DNA of 64,000 nucleotides. Origin: CAMLFJ01 sp035524955 (GTDB taxonomy: Bacteria > Methylomirabilota > Methylomirabilia > Rokubacteriales > CSP1-6). This document shows positions 1-7,864 of this stretch, piece after piece; within the stretch, counting starts at the first letter, position 1; every line of letters starts with the position of its first letter. The translations under genes were made by a program, and so were the position numbers. The stretch is taken from assembly GCA_035524955.1 (NCBI GenBank), contig DATLFG010000107.1, positions 119,243-183,242 on the forward strand. Direction: 5' to 3'. The notes below the pieces were generated by a model. That model saw only the letters and a list, made by a program, of their open reading frames with translations. It was not told the origin of the DNA and did no database searches.

Positions 1-2378
1 GGCTCGAGGCAGCGCCGGCGTACGTCCTCGGTCATGCCGGTGCCGGTATCGCTCACCTCCAGGAACACCTGGGGCACCCGCGGCGCCAGCGGCGTCTCCT
101 CGCTCGCGGAGGCCTCGCGCATGCCGGTGCGGATGCGGATCAGGCCGCCCTCGGGCATGGCGTCCACTGCGTTGAAGATGAGGTTGGCGAGCAGCTCGCG
201 CATCTCGGACTCGCTGCCCAGGATGCGGGGCACCGGCCGCATGTCGGCCTCCACCAGGATCGTGCGGCCGCTGCCGAGCGCCTCGTCGCGCCAGCGGGGA
301 CGGGTGAGGGCGACCGCCTGCTCCACCATCTGGTTGAGCGAGAGCGGCCGGTAGGTCTCGCCCTCCTCGCGCTTGCGGTAGAATTCGCGCAGCCGGCTCA
401 CCACGCTGGCCGCGTCCTCCACGCCGGTCATGATCAGCTTCAGGTAGCGGGCGGACTTGGCCGCGTCCTGGAGGATCTCCGGATGCTCGAGCAGCATCTC
501 CGCGTAGCCGGAGATCGGCACCAGCGCGTTGTTGAAGTCGTGGGCGAGGCCGCTCGCCATCTTGCCTACCGCGTTGAGCCGCTCCTGCTCGATGATGTGC
601 CGCTGCGTGCGGTGCAGCTCGATGGCCACCGCCGCCTGCTTGGCGATGCCGTCGGCCAGGCGCAGGTCGTCCATCGTGAAGGCGTGCGCGTCTCGCACCC
701 AGGAGATGGCGAAGATGCCGAGGAGCTCGTCGCCGACCTGGACCGGCTGGATGAGCAGCGACGCCTGGGGCAGGAGCTGGAGCGCGGCCTGGTTGAAGCG
801 CGGGTCCGTCCTGCTGTTGCTCGAGTACAGCGCGGTGCGCAGGCGCTTCACCAGATCGATCAGCGGGTCGTCCGGGGCCAGGGGCAGGCCCGAGAGCGGC
901 TCGCGCAGGTCGCGCGGCACGTGGTAGCCGGCGAGCGGGATGAAGCGGTCGCCGCCGCCCGTCACGCACCAGGCGACCCCGGTGTCGGCGCCCAGGATCC
1001 GCACCATTTCCCGGGTGGTCCGGCGGATCGCCTCGGGGAGATCGGGGGCCGAGCCGATGGCCTGGCTGACCGCGAGCAACGTCTCGGTCTGCTGCAGGCG
1101 CTGCTGGATCTCGTCATAGAGGCGCGCCTTCTCGAGCGCCACCGCGGCCTGGGCGGCCAGGGTGGTGGCGAGCCGGATCTCCTGGTCCGTGAAGACGTGG
1201 AGCGTCTTGAGATGATCCAGGATGAGCACACCCGCGGTTCGACCCTGGTGGATCAGCGGCACCACCAGCGCGGACTTGGCCTGGAAGAGCCCGACCCAGC
1301 CCTGCGGCACGCGCGGGTCGCTGCCCGGGTCGGAGATGACCACCGGCTCCTGGCGCCGCACCGCCTCCAGGAGGAACGAGGGCATCTCCTCGAGCGCGAG
1401 GGCCCGGAGGGTCTCGGCTCCGTCCGCGCCACGGGCCGCCCCGGTCCGGTCGGCCTGCTGCGAGCTGACCGGGACCATGAGCTGGCCCGACTTGTCGCGC
1501 AGGAAGATCGAACCGCGGTCGACCCGGCACGCGCGCGCGGCGCCATGCGCGATGACCTCGAACAGCGCCTTCTGCTCGATCGCCGAGCCGATGGCCTCGG
1601 TCACCTCGAGCATCCGGTCGGTTTCCTCGGCGCGCTGCTTCACCGCCTTGAGCGCTTCGCGGAGCTGCTCGGTGGTGCGCTGCAGCTCCTGGGTGCGATG
1701 CACCGAGCGCTGGGAGGTCGAGGTGGCCTCGGCCATCGTGCGCCGGTGGCTACGCCAGGCCGCGGGCAGGAGGATCAGGCAGAGGACCCCGCCGGTGCCG
1801 AAGGCGATGTTCCAGGCGAGCACGCTCCAGCGCTCGTGGGCCCCGTCCATGCGCAGCGGTGCCTGCGCGAGCTCGACCACCCCGACGACGCGGCTGCCGC
1901 CCGGGCCGTAGACGGGGACGAAGAGGTCGGCCACGTTGGGCGAGACGAAGCTCTGGGCTTCCGGGTGCGGCGGGGCCACCGAGGAGAACCGGACCGCCAC
2001 GCGCCCGTTGAGGGCGTCCCGCAGCTCGTGGCCCTCGGAGCGCTGGCCGATCAGCGCGGCCTGCACCGCCCACACCACGGTGCCCTGCGGGTCCCAGACC
2101 CTGATGTTGATGACGCCGGGCAGCTCCTGGACGAAGCGCCCGCTCTCGTCGGCCCAGCGCTTGGGGCTGCGCGCGTTCTGACCCGCGAGCAGCTCGGGCA
2201 ACCCGCTCCGGTTCACCGCCCGCTGGGCGACCGCGGCGGTCTCGGTCCACTCCGGCTCGGAGACGGCCAGCTCCAGCAGCCACGACAGCCCGATCCCGAG
2301 CGCGCCGGTGAAGGCCACGATCCCGATCAGCCGCACCACGAGGGTGCGGGCGAGGCCGCGCAGGCTCAGCCGCGCCAT
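1..2378 (-). CDS. Membrane sensor histidine kinase with two GAF domains (3' end cut by window)
   Basis: Read on the minus strand from ATG at 2378; the frame is open to the window edge, about 792 residues, so part of the ATPase domain and any receiver domain are missing. A membrane helix lies near residues 12-36, an extracytoplasmic region to about 185, and a second helix near 190-205. Two GAF-type regions follow at about 260-425 and 430-600. The H-box (HDFNNA around residue 611) and the start of an HATPase domain with an N-box come last. The start overlaps the stop of the upstream GGDEF-EAL gene by 13 bases, so the two are probably translated together. It should phosphorylate a response regulator that is not identifiable here. 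The long plus-strand frames over this region are antisense shadows. Confidence 0.85.
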   Translation of the reverse strand, partial: MARLSLRGLARTLVVRLIGIVAFTGALGIGLSWLLELAVSEPEWTETAAVAQRAVNRSGLPELLAGQNARSPKRWADESGRFVQELPGVINIRVWDPQGTVVWAVQAALIGQRSEGHELRDALNGRVAVRFSSVAPPHPEAQSFVSPNVADLFVPVYGPGGSRVVGVVELAQAPLRMDGAHERWSVLAWNIAFGTGGVLCLILLPAAWRSHRRTMAEATSTSQRSVHRTQELQRTTEQLREALKAVKQRAEETDRMLEVTEAIGSAIEQKALFEVIAHGAARACRVDRGSIFLRDKSGQLMVPVSSQQADRTGAARGADGAETLRALALEEMPSFLLEAVRRQEPVVISDPGSDPRVPQGWVGLFQAKSALVVPLIHQGRTAGVLILDHLKTLHVFTDQEIRLATTLAAQAAVALEKARLYDEIQQRLQQTETLLAVSQAIGSAPDLPEAIRRTTREMVRILGADTGVAWCVTGGGDRFIPLAGYHVPRDLREPLSGLPLAPDDPLIDLVKRLRTALYSSNSRTDPRFNQAALQLLPQASLLIQPVQVGDELLGIFAISWVRDAHAFTMDDLRLADGIAKQAAVAIELHRTQRHIIEQERLNAVGKMASGLAHDFNNALVPISGYAEMLLEHPEILQDAAKSARYLKLIMTGVEDAASVVSRLREFYRKREEGETYRPLSLNQMVEQAVALTRPRWRDEALGSGRTILVEADMRPVPRILGSESEMRELLANLIFNAVDAMPEGGLIRIRTGMREASASEETPLAPRVPQVFLEVSDTGTGMTEDVRRRCLE

Positions 2379-4120
2379 GAGGGACTCCCGCTCCGGTCGT
2401 CGGCGCCGAGGCTTGCGAGGAGCTCGGGTACCCGGTCCGCCGAGACGGGCCGCGCGAAGAAGTAGCCCTGCCCCTGGTCGCAGCCGACGGTCCGGAGCTG
2501 GACGAGCTGGTCCTGCGTCTCGATACCTTCCGCGGTCACCGTGATGCCGAGGCTGTGCGCGAGGCTCGCCACCGCCCGGATGACCGCGGTGTCCTCCGTC
2601 TCATAGCCCACGCCCTTGACGAGCGACCGGTCGATCTTGAGACAGTCCACCGGCAACCGCTTCAGGTAGGAGAGCGAGGCGTAGCCGGTGCCGAAATCAT
2701 CGATGGCCAGGCGCACCCCGATCGCCTTGAGGGCATCGAGCCGGTCGAACATCCGCGGGTCGTCCCGCATCAGGACGGTCTCGCTGATCTCGAGCTGCAG
2801 ACGACGCGGGTCGAACCCGGTTTCCCGCACGATGGTGGCGATCTCCTCGGGCAGCTCGTCGCGCTCGAACTGGCCCGCCGAGAGATTGACGCCGACGATG
2901 AGCGGGGGGACGCCGGAGGACTCCGACTGCCAGGCTCGGGCCTGGCGGCACGCCTCCCGCAGGATCCACCGGCCCATCGGCAGGATCAGGCCCGTCTCCT
3001 CCGAGAGGCCGATGAAGTCGGCGGGGAGCAGCGCGCCGCGCCGACGGTGGTCCCAGCGGACGAGCGCCTCGACCTCGACCGGGCGCATGGTGCCGAGCGC
3101 GACCACCGGCTGGTAGCGGAGGCTCAGCTCCTGGCGCGCGCCCGCGGTGCGGAGGTCGGCCTGCAGGTCCAAGCGCTCGCGCGTGGAGACGCTCAGGCCG
3201 GGCTCGTAGAGCTCGTATCGCGCGCGGCCCTCCGCCTTGGCCTGGTACATGGCCAAATCCGCGTTGTGGAGCACCTCCTCCGGCTGCATGGATCCGCCGC
3301 CCGTGAGGGCGACCCCGATGCTCGCCGAGATCAGCACGTCGCGGCCGTCCACCACGAACGGGCGCTGGATCTCCGCGGACACCCGCTCGGCCAGCGCGGT
3401 GGCCGCGTTGAAATCGGGGGTGTCCTCCAGCAGCAGCGCGAACTCGTCGCCGCCCAGGCGCGCCACGGTGTCCTCGGGGCTCAGGCACGCGGCCAGGCGA
3501 TGGCCCACTTCCACCAGAAGCCGGTCGCCGACCTCCTGGCCGAGCGTGTTGTTCAGGATCTTGAAGCGGTCCAGATCGAGGAACAGCACCGCCAGGTTGG
3601 TGCCGCCACGCTCCGCACGGGTCAAGGCGTGGGCGAGGCGGTCCATGAAGAGGGCCCGGTTGGGCAGCCCGGTCAGCGAGTCACGGAAGGCCTCGCGGAT
3701 GAGCTGGTCCAGCCGGCGCGGGAACTCGTTGATCTCCTGCGACTGCTGCTCGATGGTGGCGAGCATGCGCGCGAAGGAGCTCATGAGGGTGCCGATCTCA
3801 TCCTTGCGGGCCGGGTCCGCGGGTAGTTCGGGGCTCGGCTCGTTGCTGAGCTGCGCGGCACGCGACAGGGCGGTGGCGATGTCCCAGACGATGAAGGCGC
3901 CGCCCGCCATGAGGAGCGCCGTGAAGGCGAGCAGGGCCGGAATGCTCACCGAATCGGCGAGACCCGCGAGCGGGCCCAGGAGCTCCCGGACCGGGGCGTG
4001 GAACGCGTAGGTCAGCAGGAGCAGCGGGATCGCCGAGCAGAGGGTGAGGGCGAAGATCACCTTGCGCCGGACCCGCTGCCCGGCGAGGGCCACCTCGCGA
4101 TTGATCGAGGGCTTGCTCAT
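2366..4120 (-). CDS. Membrane-anchored GGDEF-EAL cyclic-di-GMP protein
   Basis: 584 residues with two N-terminal membrane helices (about 20-42 and 60-82) and a HAMP-like or coiled linker to about 140. The GGDEF domain keeps an intact RLGGDEF active-site motif. The EAL domain has EALVRW, the DDFGTGYASLSYL stretch and EGIET, so neither active site is visibly broken. The family makes (GGDEF) and degrades (EAL) cyclic di-GMP; which activity dominates cannot be told from sequence. It is first in a two-gene unit with the GAF histidine kinase and lies just downstream of a perfect -24/-12 sigma-54 promoter. A cyclic-di-GMP effector candidate, the tandem PilZ protein at 17016, is in the same window. 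Confidence 0.92.
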   Translation of the reverse strand: MSKPSINREVALAGQRVRRKVIFALTLCSAIPLLLLTYAFHAPVRELLGPLAGLADSVSIPALLAFTALLMAGGAFIVWDIATALSRAAQLSNEPSPELPADPARKDEIGTLMSSFARMLATIEQQSQEINEFPRRLDQLIREAFRDSLTGLPNRALFMDRLAHALTRAERGGTNLAVLFLDLDRFKILNNTLGQEVGDRLLVEVGHRLAACLSPEDTVARLGGDEFALLLEDTPDFNAATALAERVSAEIQRPFVVDGRDVLISASIGVALTGGGSMQPEEVLHNADLAMYQAKAEGRARYELYEPGLSVSTRERLDLQADLRTAGARQELSLRYQPVVALGTMRPVEVEALVRWDHRRRGALLPADFIGLSEETGLILPMGRWILREACRQARAWQSESSGVPPLIVGVNLSAGQFERDELPEEIATIVRETGFDPRRLQLEISETVLMRDDPRMFDRLDALKAIGVRLAIDDFGTGYASLSYLKRLPVDCLKIDRSLVKGVGYETEDTAVIRAVASLAHSLGITVTAEGIETQDQLVQLRTVGCDQGQGYFFARPVSADRVPELLASLGADDRSGSPSWRG

Positions 4121-4151
4121 TTGGTGGGTCTCTCAGGCGGTCTGAAATCGA

Positions 4152-4166
4152 GCAAGAGCGGTGCCA
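4152..4166 (-). promoter_or_regulatory. Sigma-54 (-24/-12) promoter for the GGDEF-EAL operon
   Basis: On the minus strand the sequence is TGGCAC, five bases, TTGC, an exact match to the sigma-54 core consensus. The predicted start lies about 12 bases further on, leaving a leader of roughly 20 bases before the ATG at 4120. Sigma-54 promoters need an NtrC-type activator; one is encoded at 10389. Dependence on that activator is inference. Confidence 0.7.
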
Positions 4167-4200
4167 CGAGAAGGGGAGGTTAAGCGGCTGATAACATATG

Positions 4201-4220
4201 GGTCCGGGCCGGGCCGGACC
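4201..4220 (-). terminator. GC-rich hairpin after the 179-aa gene
   Basis: GGTCCGG and CCGGACC form a perfect 7-bp stem around a 6-base loop, 34 bases past the stop of the minus-strand gene at 4254. It lies between that gene and the sigma-54 promoter. There is no clear U run, so intrinsic termination is uncertain. Confidence 0.4.
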
Positions 4221-4253
4221 TCACAAAATGTCGACGCGGACGACGATTTTCGT

Positions 4254-4793
4254 CTACGGCGCCTTCCAGACGGCGTTGCCCTCGCGATCGGAAAGCTGAA
4301 GACTTGGGCTCTGGGTCGGGCTGGTCGCGACCGTGATCTGAGGCTTGCCCGGATCGTTGCCGAGTGCCAGGCTCGATCCGGTCGGAGCCGCGACAAGCCA
4401 TCCCCGCTGCCCGCGGGCCCCGATCGAGAGCTGACCGGTATCGCCGACGACCGCGAGCTGGGCCTGCGCGCCCGCGCGACCCACGGAGAGGGTCGCGGAC
4501 TGCCCCGGGGTGATGGTCAGATCCGCGGTGGTCGCGCCGTCGCGGTCCGTGAGCGACAGGCGCGTGCGGTCCTTTTCGTCCACCGTGATGACGGCGCGGG
4601 CGCGTCCCTCTCCGTCGGCGATCACGAGCCGGCGGGTCTTCACCTCATCGGGATTGGTGGTGATGGTGGCCGCGACGGCGCCGAACAGGCCCAGCCCGGC
4701 GAGCGCGGCGATGCCGACGCGGCGCCACGAGGCGACCTGGCGCTCGAGACGCTCCAGCCGTGCGTGCAATCCATCGAGAGACGACTCCCTCAT
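4254..4793 (-). CDS. Small membrane-anchored protein, function unknown
   Basis: 179 residues starting at ATG 4793, preceded by a strong AGGAGG seven bases upstream; that is why the longer open frame to 5255 is not used. Residues 1-22 are a charged, coiled-coil-like stretch and residues 25-42 a single membrane helix. The rest is a repetitive, beta-rich region of short units resembling I-x-D-x-x-G-x-x-R, as seen in envelope proteins that list strand-turn repeats. No enzyme motif is visible. Inner-membrane anchoring with a periplasmic C-terminal domain is inferred from the hydrophobic segment. Confidence 0.75.
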   Translation of the reverse strand: MRESSLDGLHARLERLERQVASWRRVGIAALAGLGLFGAVAATITTNPDEVKTRRLVIADGEGRARAVITVDEKDRTRLSLTDRDGATTADLTITPGQSATLSVGRAGAQAQLAVVGDTGQLSIGARGQRGWLVAAPTGSSLALGNDPGKPQITVATSPTQSPSLQLSDREGNAVWKAP

Positions 4794-4931
4794 CGCGCTC
4801 CTCCTGTGGTGAGACTCATCGTGCTCCGGCCGCGACCGCCGGGCATCAGCCTGCCTCCCCGCCGCCGCGAAGTCCAGGGTCGCCGCGCCTTGACCCCCTC
4901 CAACCCGGCATGTTACACAAGGGCGGCCTCC

Positions 4932-5054
4932 GATGACGCTCGGGAACGGCTTCTTGCCGGCCGCATGCAGGTGCCGGGCGCCGACCTGGGGCTGCCGCAC
5001 AACCTGGGCGGTCCGGGGTCGGTCTCGGCCGTCGCGGTGCTCTTTCAGCCCTGA
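4932..5054 (+). pseudogene. C-terminal remnant of a thiolase-like gene
   Basis: In one plus-strand frame, ending at TGA 5052-5054, the translation runs RMQVPGADLGLPHNLGGPG followed by a V-S-A-V-A-V-L tail. This closely resembles the last segment of acetyl-CoA acetyltransferase/SCP-x-type thiolases (G-L-x-HNLGG-x-G). No thiolase-like sequence is seen upstream in that frame, and there is no start or ribosome binding site. It reads as the decayed 3' end of a deleted gene. The rest of the 318-base gap 4794-5111 holds no other convincing gene. Confidence 0.5.
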
Positions 5055-5111
5055 CAGCGTGGCAGGCGGGGCAGGGTCCCCCGAGGCCCCCCGCCAGACC
5101 AGGAGGCCCAC

Positions 5112-5471
5112 ATGCCCGAGCTGACCCGGCGGTACATCGTCATGGCCATGGCGGCCGAAGCGCCGTTCGACGTGCACGACCCCGAGGCGCCGTTCGTGCT
5201 CAAGCCATGGAAGGATCCGGCCGCCCTGCGCGCGCTCGAAGCCTACCGCGACCACTGTTACCCGGATCTGGCCGGAGACCTCACCGGCTGGATCCAGGCC
5301 ATCAGAAGCGGCGCGCGGATCCGTGGCGGGATCGGCGCCCGGAACGATGCCTACGCGGGCCCGCGGACGAAGGCCCAGAGCGCGGGGTCGGCCGCCCGGC
5401 GGCCGGCCAAAGCCGCGAGGAAGAACGTCGCCCGCACGGCGCCACGAAAGAAAGGGAAGCGGCGCGGGTGA
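5112..5471 (+). CDS. Hypothetical protein with lysine/arginine-rich tail
   Basis: 119 residues, ATG preceded by AGGAGG. The N-terminal part (1-75) looks folded and has a PWKDPAALRALEAYRDHCYP stretch. The C-terminal 40 residues are low complexity and rich in Ala, Lys and Arg, like the tails of nucleic-acid-associated proteins. No family is recognised. The stop overlaps the GTG start of the sirtuin gene in the arrangement GTGA, so the two are likely co-translated. Nucleic-acid binding is only a guess from composition. Confidence 0.7.
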   Translation: MPELTRRYIVMAMAAEAPFDVHDPEAPFVLKPWKDPAALRALEAYRDHCYPDLAGDLTGWIQAIRSGARIRGGIGARNDAYAGPRTKAQSAGSAARRPAKAARKNVARTAPRKKGKRRG

Positions 5472-6250
5472 GCGGCTCCGATCTCGAGCGCCTCGCCGAG
5501 CTGATCGCCGCGTCCTCGCGCATCGTCGCCTTCACCGGCGCCGGGGTCAGCACCGAGTCCGGGATCCCGGACTTCCGCAGCCCCGGCGGGGTCTGGGACC
5601 GCTTCGATCCCAGCGAGTTCACCTTCCAGAACTTCATGGCGAGCGAGGCCGGGCGCCGCCGCTACTGGGAGCTGGGCCGGACCACCTTCCCGGTGATCCG
5701 CCGCGCCGAGCCCAACCCGGCGCACCAGGCCCTGGTGAGCCTGTGGCGGCTCGGGAAGCTCGACTGCGTGGTCACCCAGAACATCGACAACCTCCACCAG
5801 CGGGCCGGGCTGCCCGCGGAACGGGTGATCGAGCTGCACGGCAACGCGACCCGCGCCCGGTGCCTCACCTGCGGGCGTCCCTACGAGCGGGAGCGGGTGC
5901 AGGAGTGGCTCGACGCGGGGGTGGCGGTGCCGCTCTGCGATCCGCCCTGCGGCGGCATCATCAAGCCGCGCACCGTTATGTTCGGCGAGGCCATGCCCCG
6001 GCGGGAGATGGAAGAGGCGGAGCGTCGGGCGCGGGCCTCCGATCTCTTCATGGTCGTGGGCTCGTCCCTGGTCGTCTACCCCGCCGCCTACATGCCGCTT
6101 CACGCCAAGCACGCCGGCGCCACGCTGGCGATCGTGAACCTGACCGACACGCCGCACGACGGCCAGGCTGATCTCGTGATCCGGGGCAGCGCGGCCGCCG
6201 TCCTCGCCGCGGTCACCGATCGACTGCAGCCGCGGTCGGCCGCGCGCTGA
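5468..6250 (+). CDS. Sir2-family NAD-dependent protein deacylase (sirtuin)
   Basis: 260 residues, GTG start overlapping the previous stop. Rossmann motif GAGVSTESGIPDFRS (about 24-38), TQNID near 103-107 and catalytic His124 in the HGN motif are all present. Zinc ligands are Cys132/Cys135 and Cys157/Cys161. The family removes acyl groups from lysines, using NAD and yielding nicotinamide and O-acyl-ADP-ribose; acyl-CoA synthetases are common bacterial targets. Two such synthetases are encoded at 23.8-27.1 kb, but no functional link is shown. An upstream in-frame extension to 5207 exists but overlaps the 119-aa gene and adds no conserved sequence. Confidence 0.93.
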   Translation: MSGSDLERLAELIAASSRIVAFTGAGVSTESGIPDFRSPGGVWDRFDPSEFTFQNFMASEAGRRRYWELGRTTFPVIRRAEPNPAHQALVSLWRLGKLDCVVTQNIDNLHQRAGLPAERVIELHGNATRARCLTCGRPYERERVQEWLDAGVAVPLCDPPCGGIIKPRTVMFGEAMPRREMEEAERRARASDLFMVVGSSLVVYPAAYMPLHAKHAGATLAIVNLTDTPHDGQADLVIRGSAAAVLAAVTDRLQPRSAAR

Positions 6251-6252
6251 CC

Positions 6253-7020
6253 ATGACCGCCGCGCTCGTCGAGCACCTGCTGAAGGGGCGGCTGGGCCGC
6301 GCCGCGGTGAGCCCGATCGGCGAGCTCGCGCCGGACCTGACTCTCGAGCAGGCCTACGCGCTGCAGCGGCAGCTCGAGCAGGCGCTGGTTGGCCGCGGGG
6401 AGCGCGTGGTGGGCCACAAGGTGGGCTTCACCACCGCCGCGCTCCAGGAGCGCCACGGGGTGACCGAGCCGGTGCTGGGCTTCTTGCTCGCCTCCGGCGT
6501 CTTCGGGAGTGGCGACGCGGTGCCGATCGGGCGCTTCGTCGCGATCGGTGTCGAGGTCGAGGTCGCGTTCCTGCTCAAGACGGACCTGGCCGGTCCCGGC
6601 GTCACCTGCGCGTCCGCCCTGCTGGCGGTGGAGGGCGCGATGCCCTCCCTCGAGCTGATCGACTTCCGGCTGAGCGGCGCGCCGCGGGGGATCGACGTCG
6701 TTGCCGACGGCGTCTACACCAACGCCATCGTGCTCGGCCGGCCGCTCACCCGGATGACCGGCATCGACCTGGCGCTCGAAGGCGTGATTTTCGAGCAGGA
6801 CGGCCAGATCGTCGCCACCCAGACCGCGGCCGAGGTGCTGGGCGACCCGCTCGTTTCCCTCGCGTGGGCCGCGAACATCCTGGGCCGGATGGGCCGCGGT
6901 CTCCACGCGGGCGACATCGTGCTGACCGGGTCTATCTCCAAGGTGCTGCGGCCCACCGTGGGGCAGTCGGTGCGGGCCTCGTTCACGCGGTTGGGGTCGG
7001 TGGGCTGCCGCTTCGCGTGA
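6253..7020 (+). CDS. 2-keto-4-pentenoate hydratase / FAA-hydrolase-type protein
   Basis: 255 residues, starting two bases after the sirtuin stop. The sequence follows the MhpD/DmpE hydratase pattern: VGHKVGFTTAALQ (about 53-65), EVEVAFLLK, a conserved P-S-L-E-L-I-D-F region, and a C-terminal AGDIVLTGSISKVLRP segment. Members hydrate 2-hydroxypenta-2,4-dienoate or decarboxylate oxalocrotonate late in aromatic meta-cleavage pathways. No ring-cleavage genes are nearby, so the substrate is open. Length fits the family (about 260). Confidence 0.88.
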   Translation: MTAALVEHLLKGRLGRAAVSPIGELAPDLTLEQAYALQRQLEQALVGRGERVVGHKVGFTTAALQERHGVTEPVLGFLLASGVFGSGDAVPIGRFVAIGVEVEVAFLLKTDLAGPGVTCASALLAVEGAMPSLELIDFRLSGAPRGIDVVADGVYTNAIVLGRPLTRMTGIDLALEGVIFEQDGQIVATQTAAEVLGDPLVSLAWAANILGRMGRGLHAGDIVLTGSISKVLRPTVGQSVRASFTRLGSVGCRFA

Positions 7021-7051
7021 GCGTGCTGGCGATCGGAAGCTTCTCTCCATA

Positions 7052-7078
7052 TGCGGGGGCCCAGACATGGCCCCCGCA
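7052..7078 (+). terminator. Perfect 10-bp hairpin downstream of the hydratase gene
   Basis: TGCGGGGGCC and GGCCCCCGCA form a perfect stem with a 7-base loop, 32 bases after the hydratase stop. No U run follows, so it may be a pause or processing hairpin rather than a classical terminator. Confidence 0.45.
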
Positions 7079-7137
7079 CTCCCCCAGGCCGCGGACACTC
7101 GTTTCGGCTCCGCGCTGCCGCCCCGTCTCTTGCCGGT

Positions 7138-7233
7138 CGTCATGTTCCGGCTCCGGCCGGGCGTCATGTACCGGCTCCGGTCGCTCGCGTCCTTCCGGCT
7201 CCGGCCGGTCGTTGCGTTCCGTCTCCGGGCGGT
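7138..7233 (+). repeat. Four-copy 24-bp degenerate tandem repeat
   Basis: Units at 7138-7161, 7162-7185, 7186-7209 and 7210-7233 share the core TTCCGGCTCCGGCCGG with a few changes. The period is a multiple of three. The frame upstream of the Nudix start would read as FRLRPxxx octapeptides, and the opposite strand as RPEPExxD octapeptides. It lies between the hairpin at 7052 and the Nudix ATG and has no recognised regulatory signature. Confidence 0.75.
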
Positions 7234-7258
7234 TTGCACGGCTCCTGCCGGTCTGAGC

Positions 7259-7864
7259 ATGGGCGCCGCGCCGCTCGATCTCGAGAACCTCCGGCGCCGG
7301 CTGGATGCGGGGCTGAGCCGGCGACCGCGGATGGCGCTGGACCGGAGCGACCTGGTGTCGGCCGCGGTGCTGGTGCCGGTGACCGATCGCGACGGGCCGC
7401 ACGTGCTCTTCACCAAGAAGACGGCGGGCGTGCCGCATCACAAGAGCCAGTTCTCGTTTCCCGGCGGGATCGTCGAGCAGCGGGACGGCTCGCGGGTGGA
7501 GACCGCGCTGCGCGAGGCATGGGAGGAGATCCGCCTGCCCGCCGAGGCGGTCGAGGTGCTCGGGTTGCTGGACGACACGGAGACGCGCGCCACCAACTTC
7601 ATCATCACGCCGGTGGTCGGCATCATCCGGGACCACGTCGACTTCGCTCCGGACGGCCGGGAGATCGAGCGCGTGCTGGAGGTGCCGCTGGCCACGCTAC
7701 GCGACCCCGCGATCTTCCGTACCGAGATCTGGGAGCGCAACGGCGAGCCGCACCCGGTGCAGTTCTACCAGGTCTCGCGCGACGACGTCGTCTGGGGCGC
7801 CACCGCCCGCATCCTCAGCCAGTTCCTCGATCTTCTGGACGAGCCGGAGGCCCCGGCTCGGTGA
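7259..7864 (+). CDS. Nudix hydrolase, probable coenzyme A pyrophosphatase
   Basis: 201 residues from ATG 7259. The CoA-type extension upstream of the Nudix box is visible as LFTKKTAGVPHHKSQFSFPGG, followed by the REAWEEI core. E. coli NudL-type CoA diphosphatases share this pattern and cleave CoA or acyl-CoA to phosphopantetheine products. The frame is open upstream to 7067, but that extension would translate the 24-bp tandem repeat and is not conserved-looking. The stop overlaps the GTG of the crotonase gene (GTGA). A role in acyl-CoA turnover fits the neighbour. Confidence 0.87.
   Translation: MGAAPLDLENLRRRLDAGLSRRPRMALDRSDLVSAAVLVPVTDRDGPHVLFTKKTAGVPHHKSQFSFPGGIVEQRDGSRVETALREAWEEIRLPAEAVEVLGLLDDTETRATNFIITPVVGIIRDHVDFAPDGREIERVLEVPLATLRDPAIFRTEIWERNGEPHPVQFYQVSRDDVVWGATARILSQFLDLLDEPEAPAR

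Noticed and set aside
483..2465. 660-codon plus-strand open frame
   Set aside because: Antisense shadow of the GAF histidine kinase; Arg/His/Gly-rich, no domain, while the minus strand gives a full kinase.
4254..5255. 333-codon reading of the minus-strand small membrane protein
   Set aside because: AGGAGG sits before ATG 4793, and the extension has no family character and overlaps the thiolase remnant.
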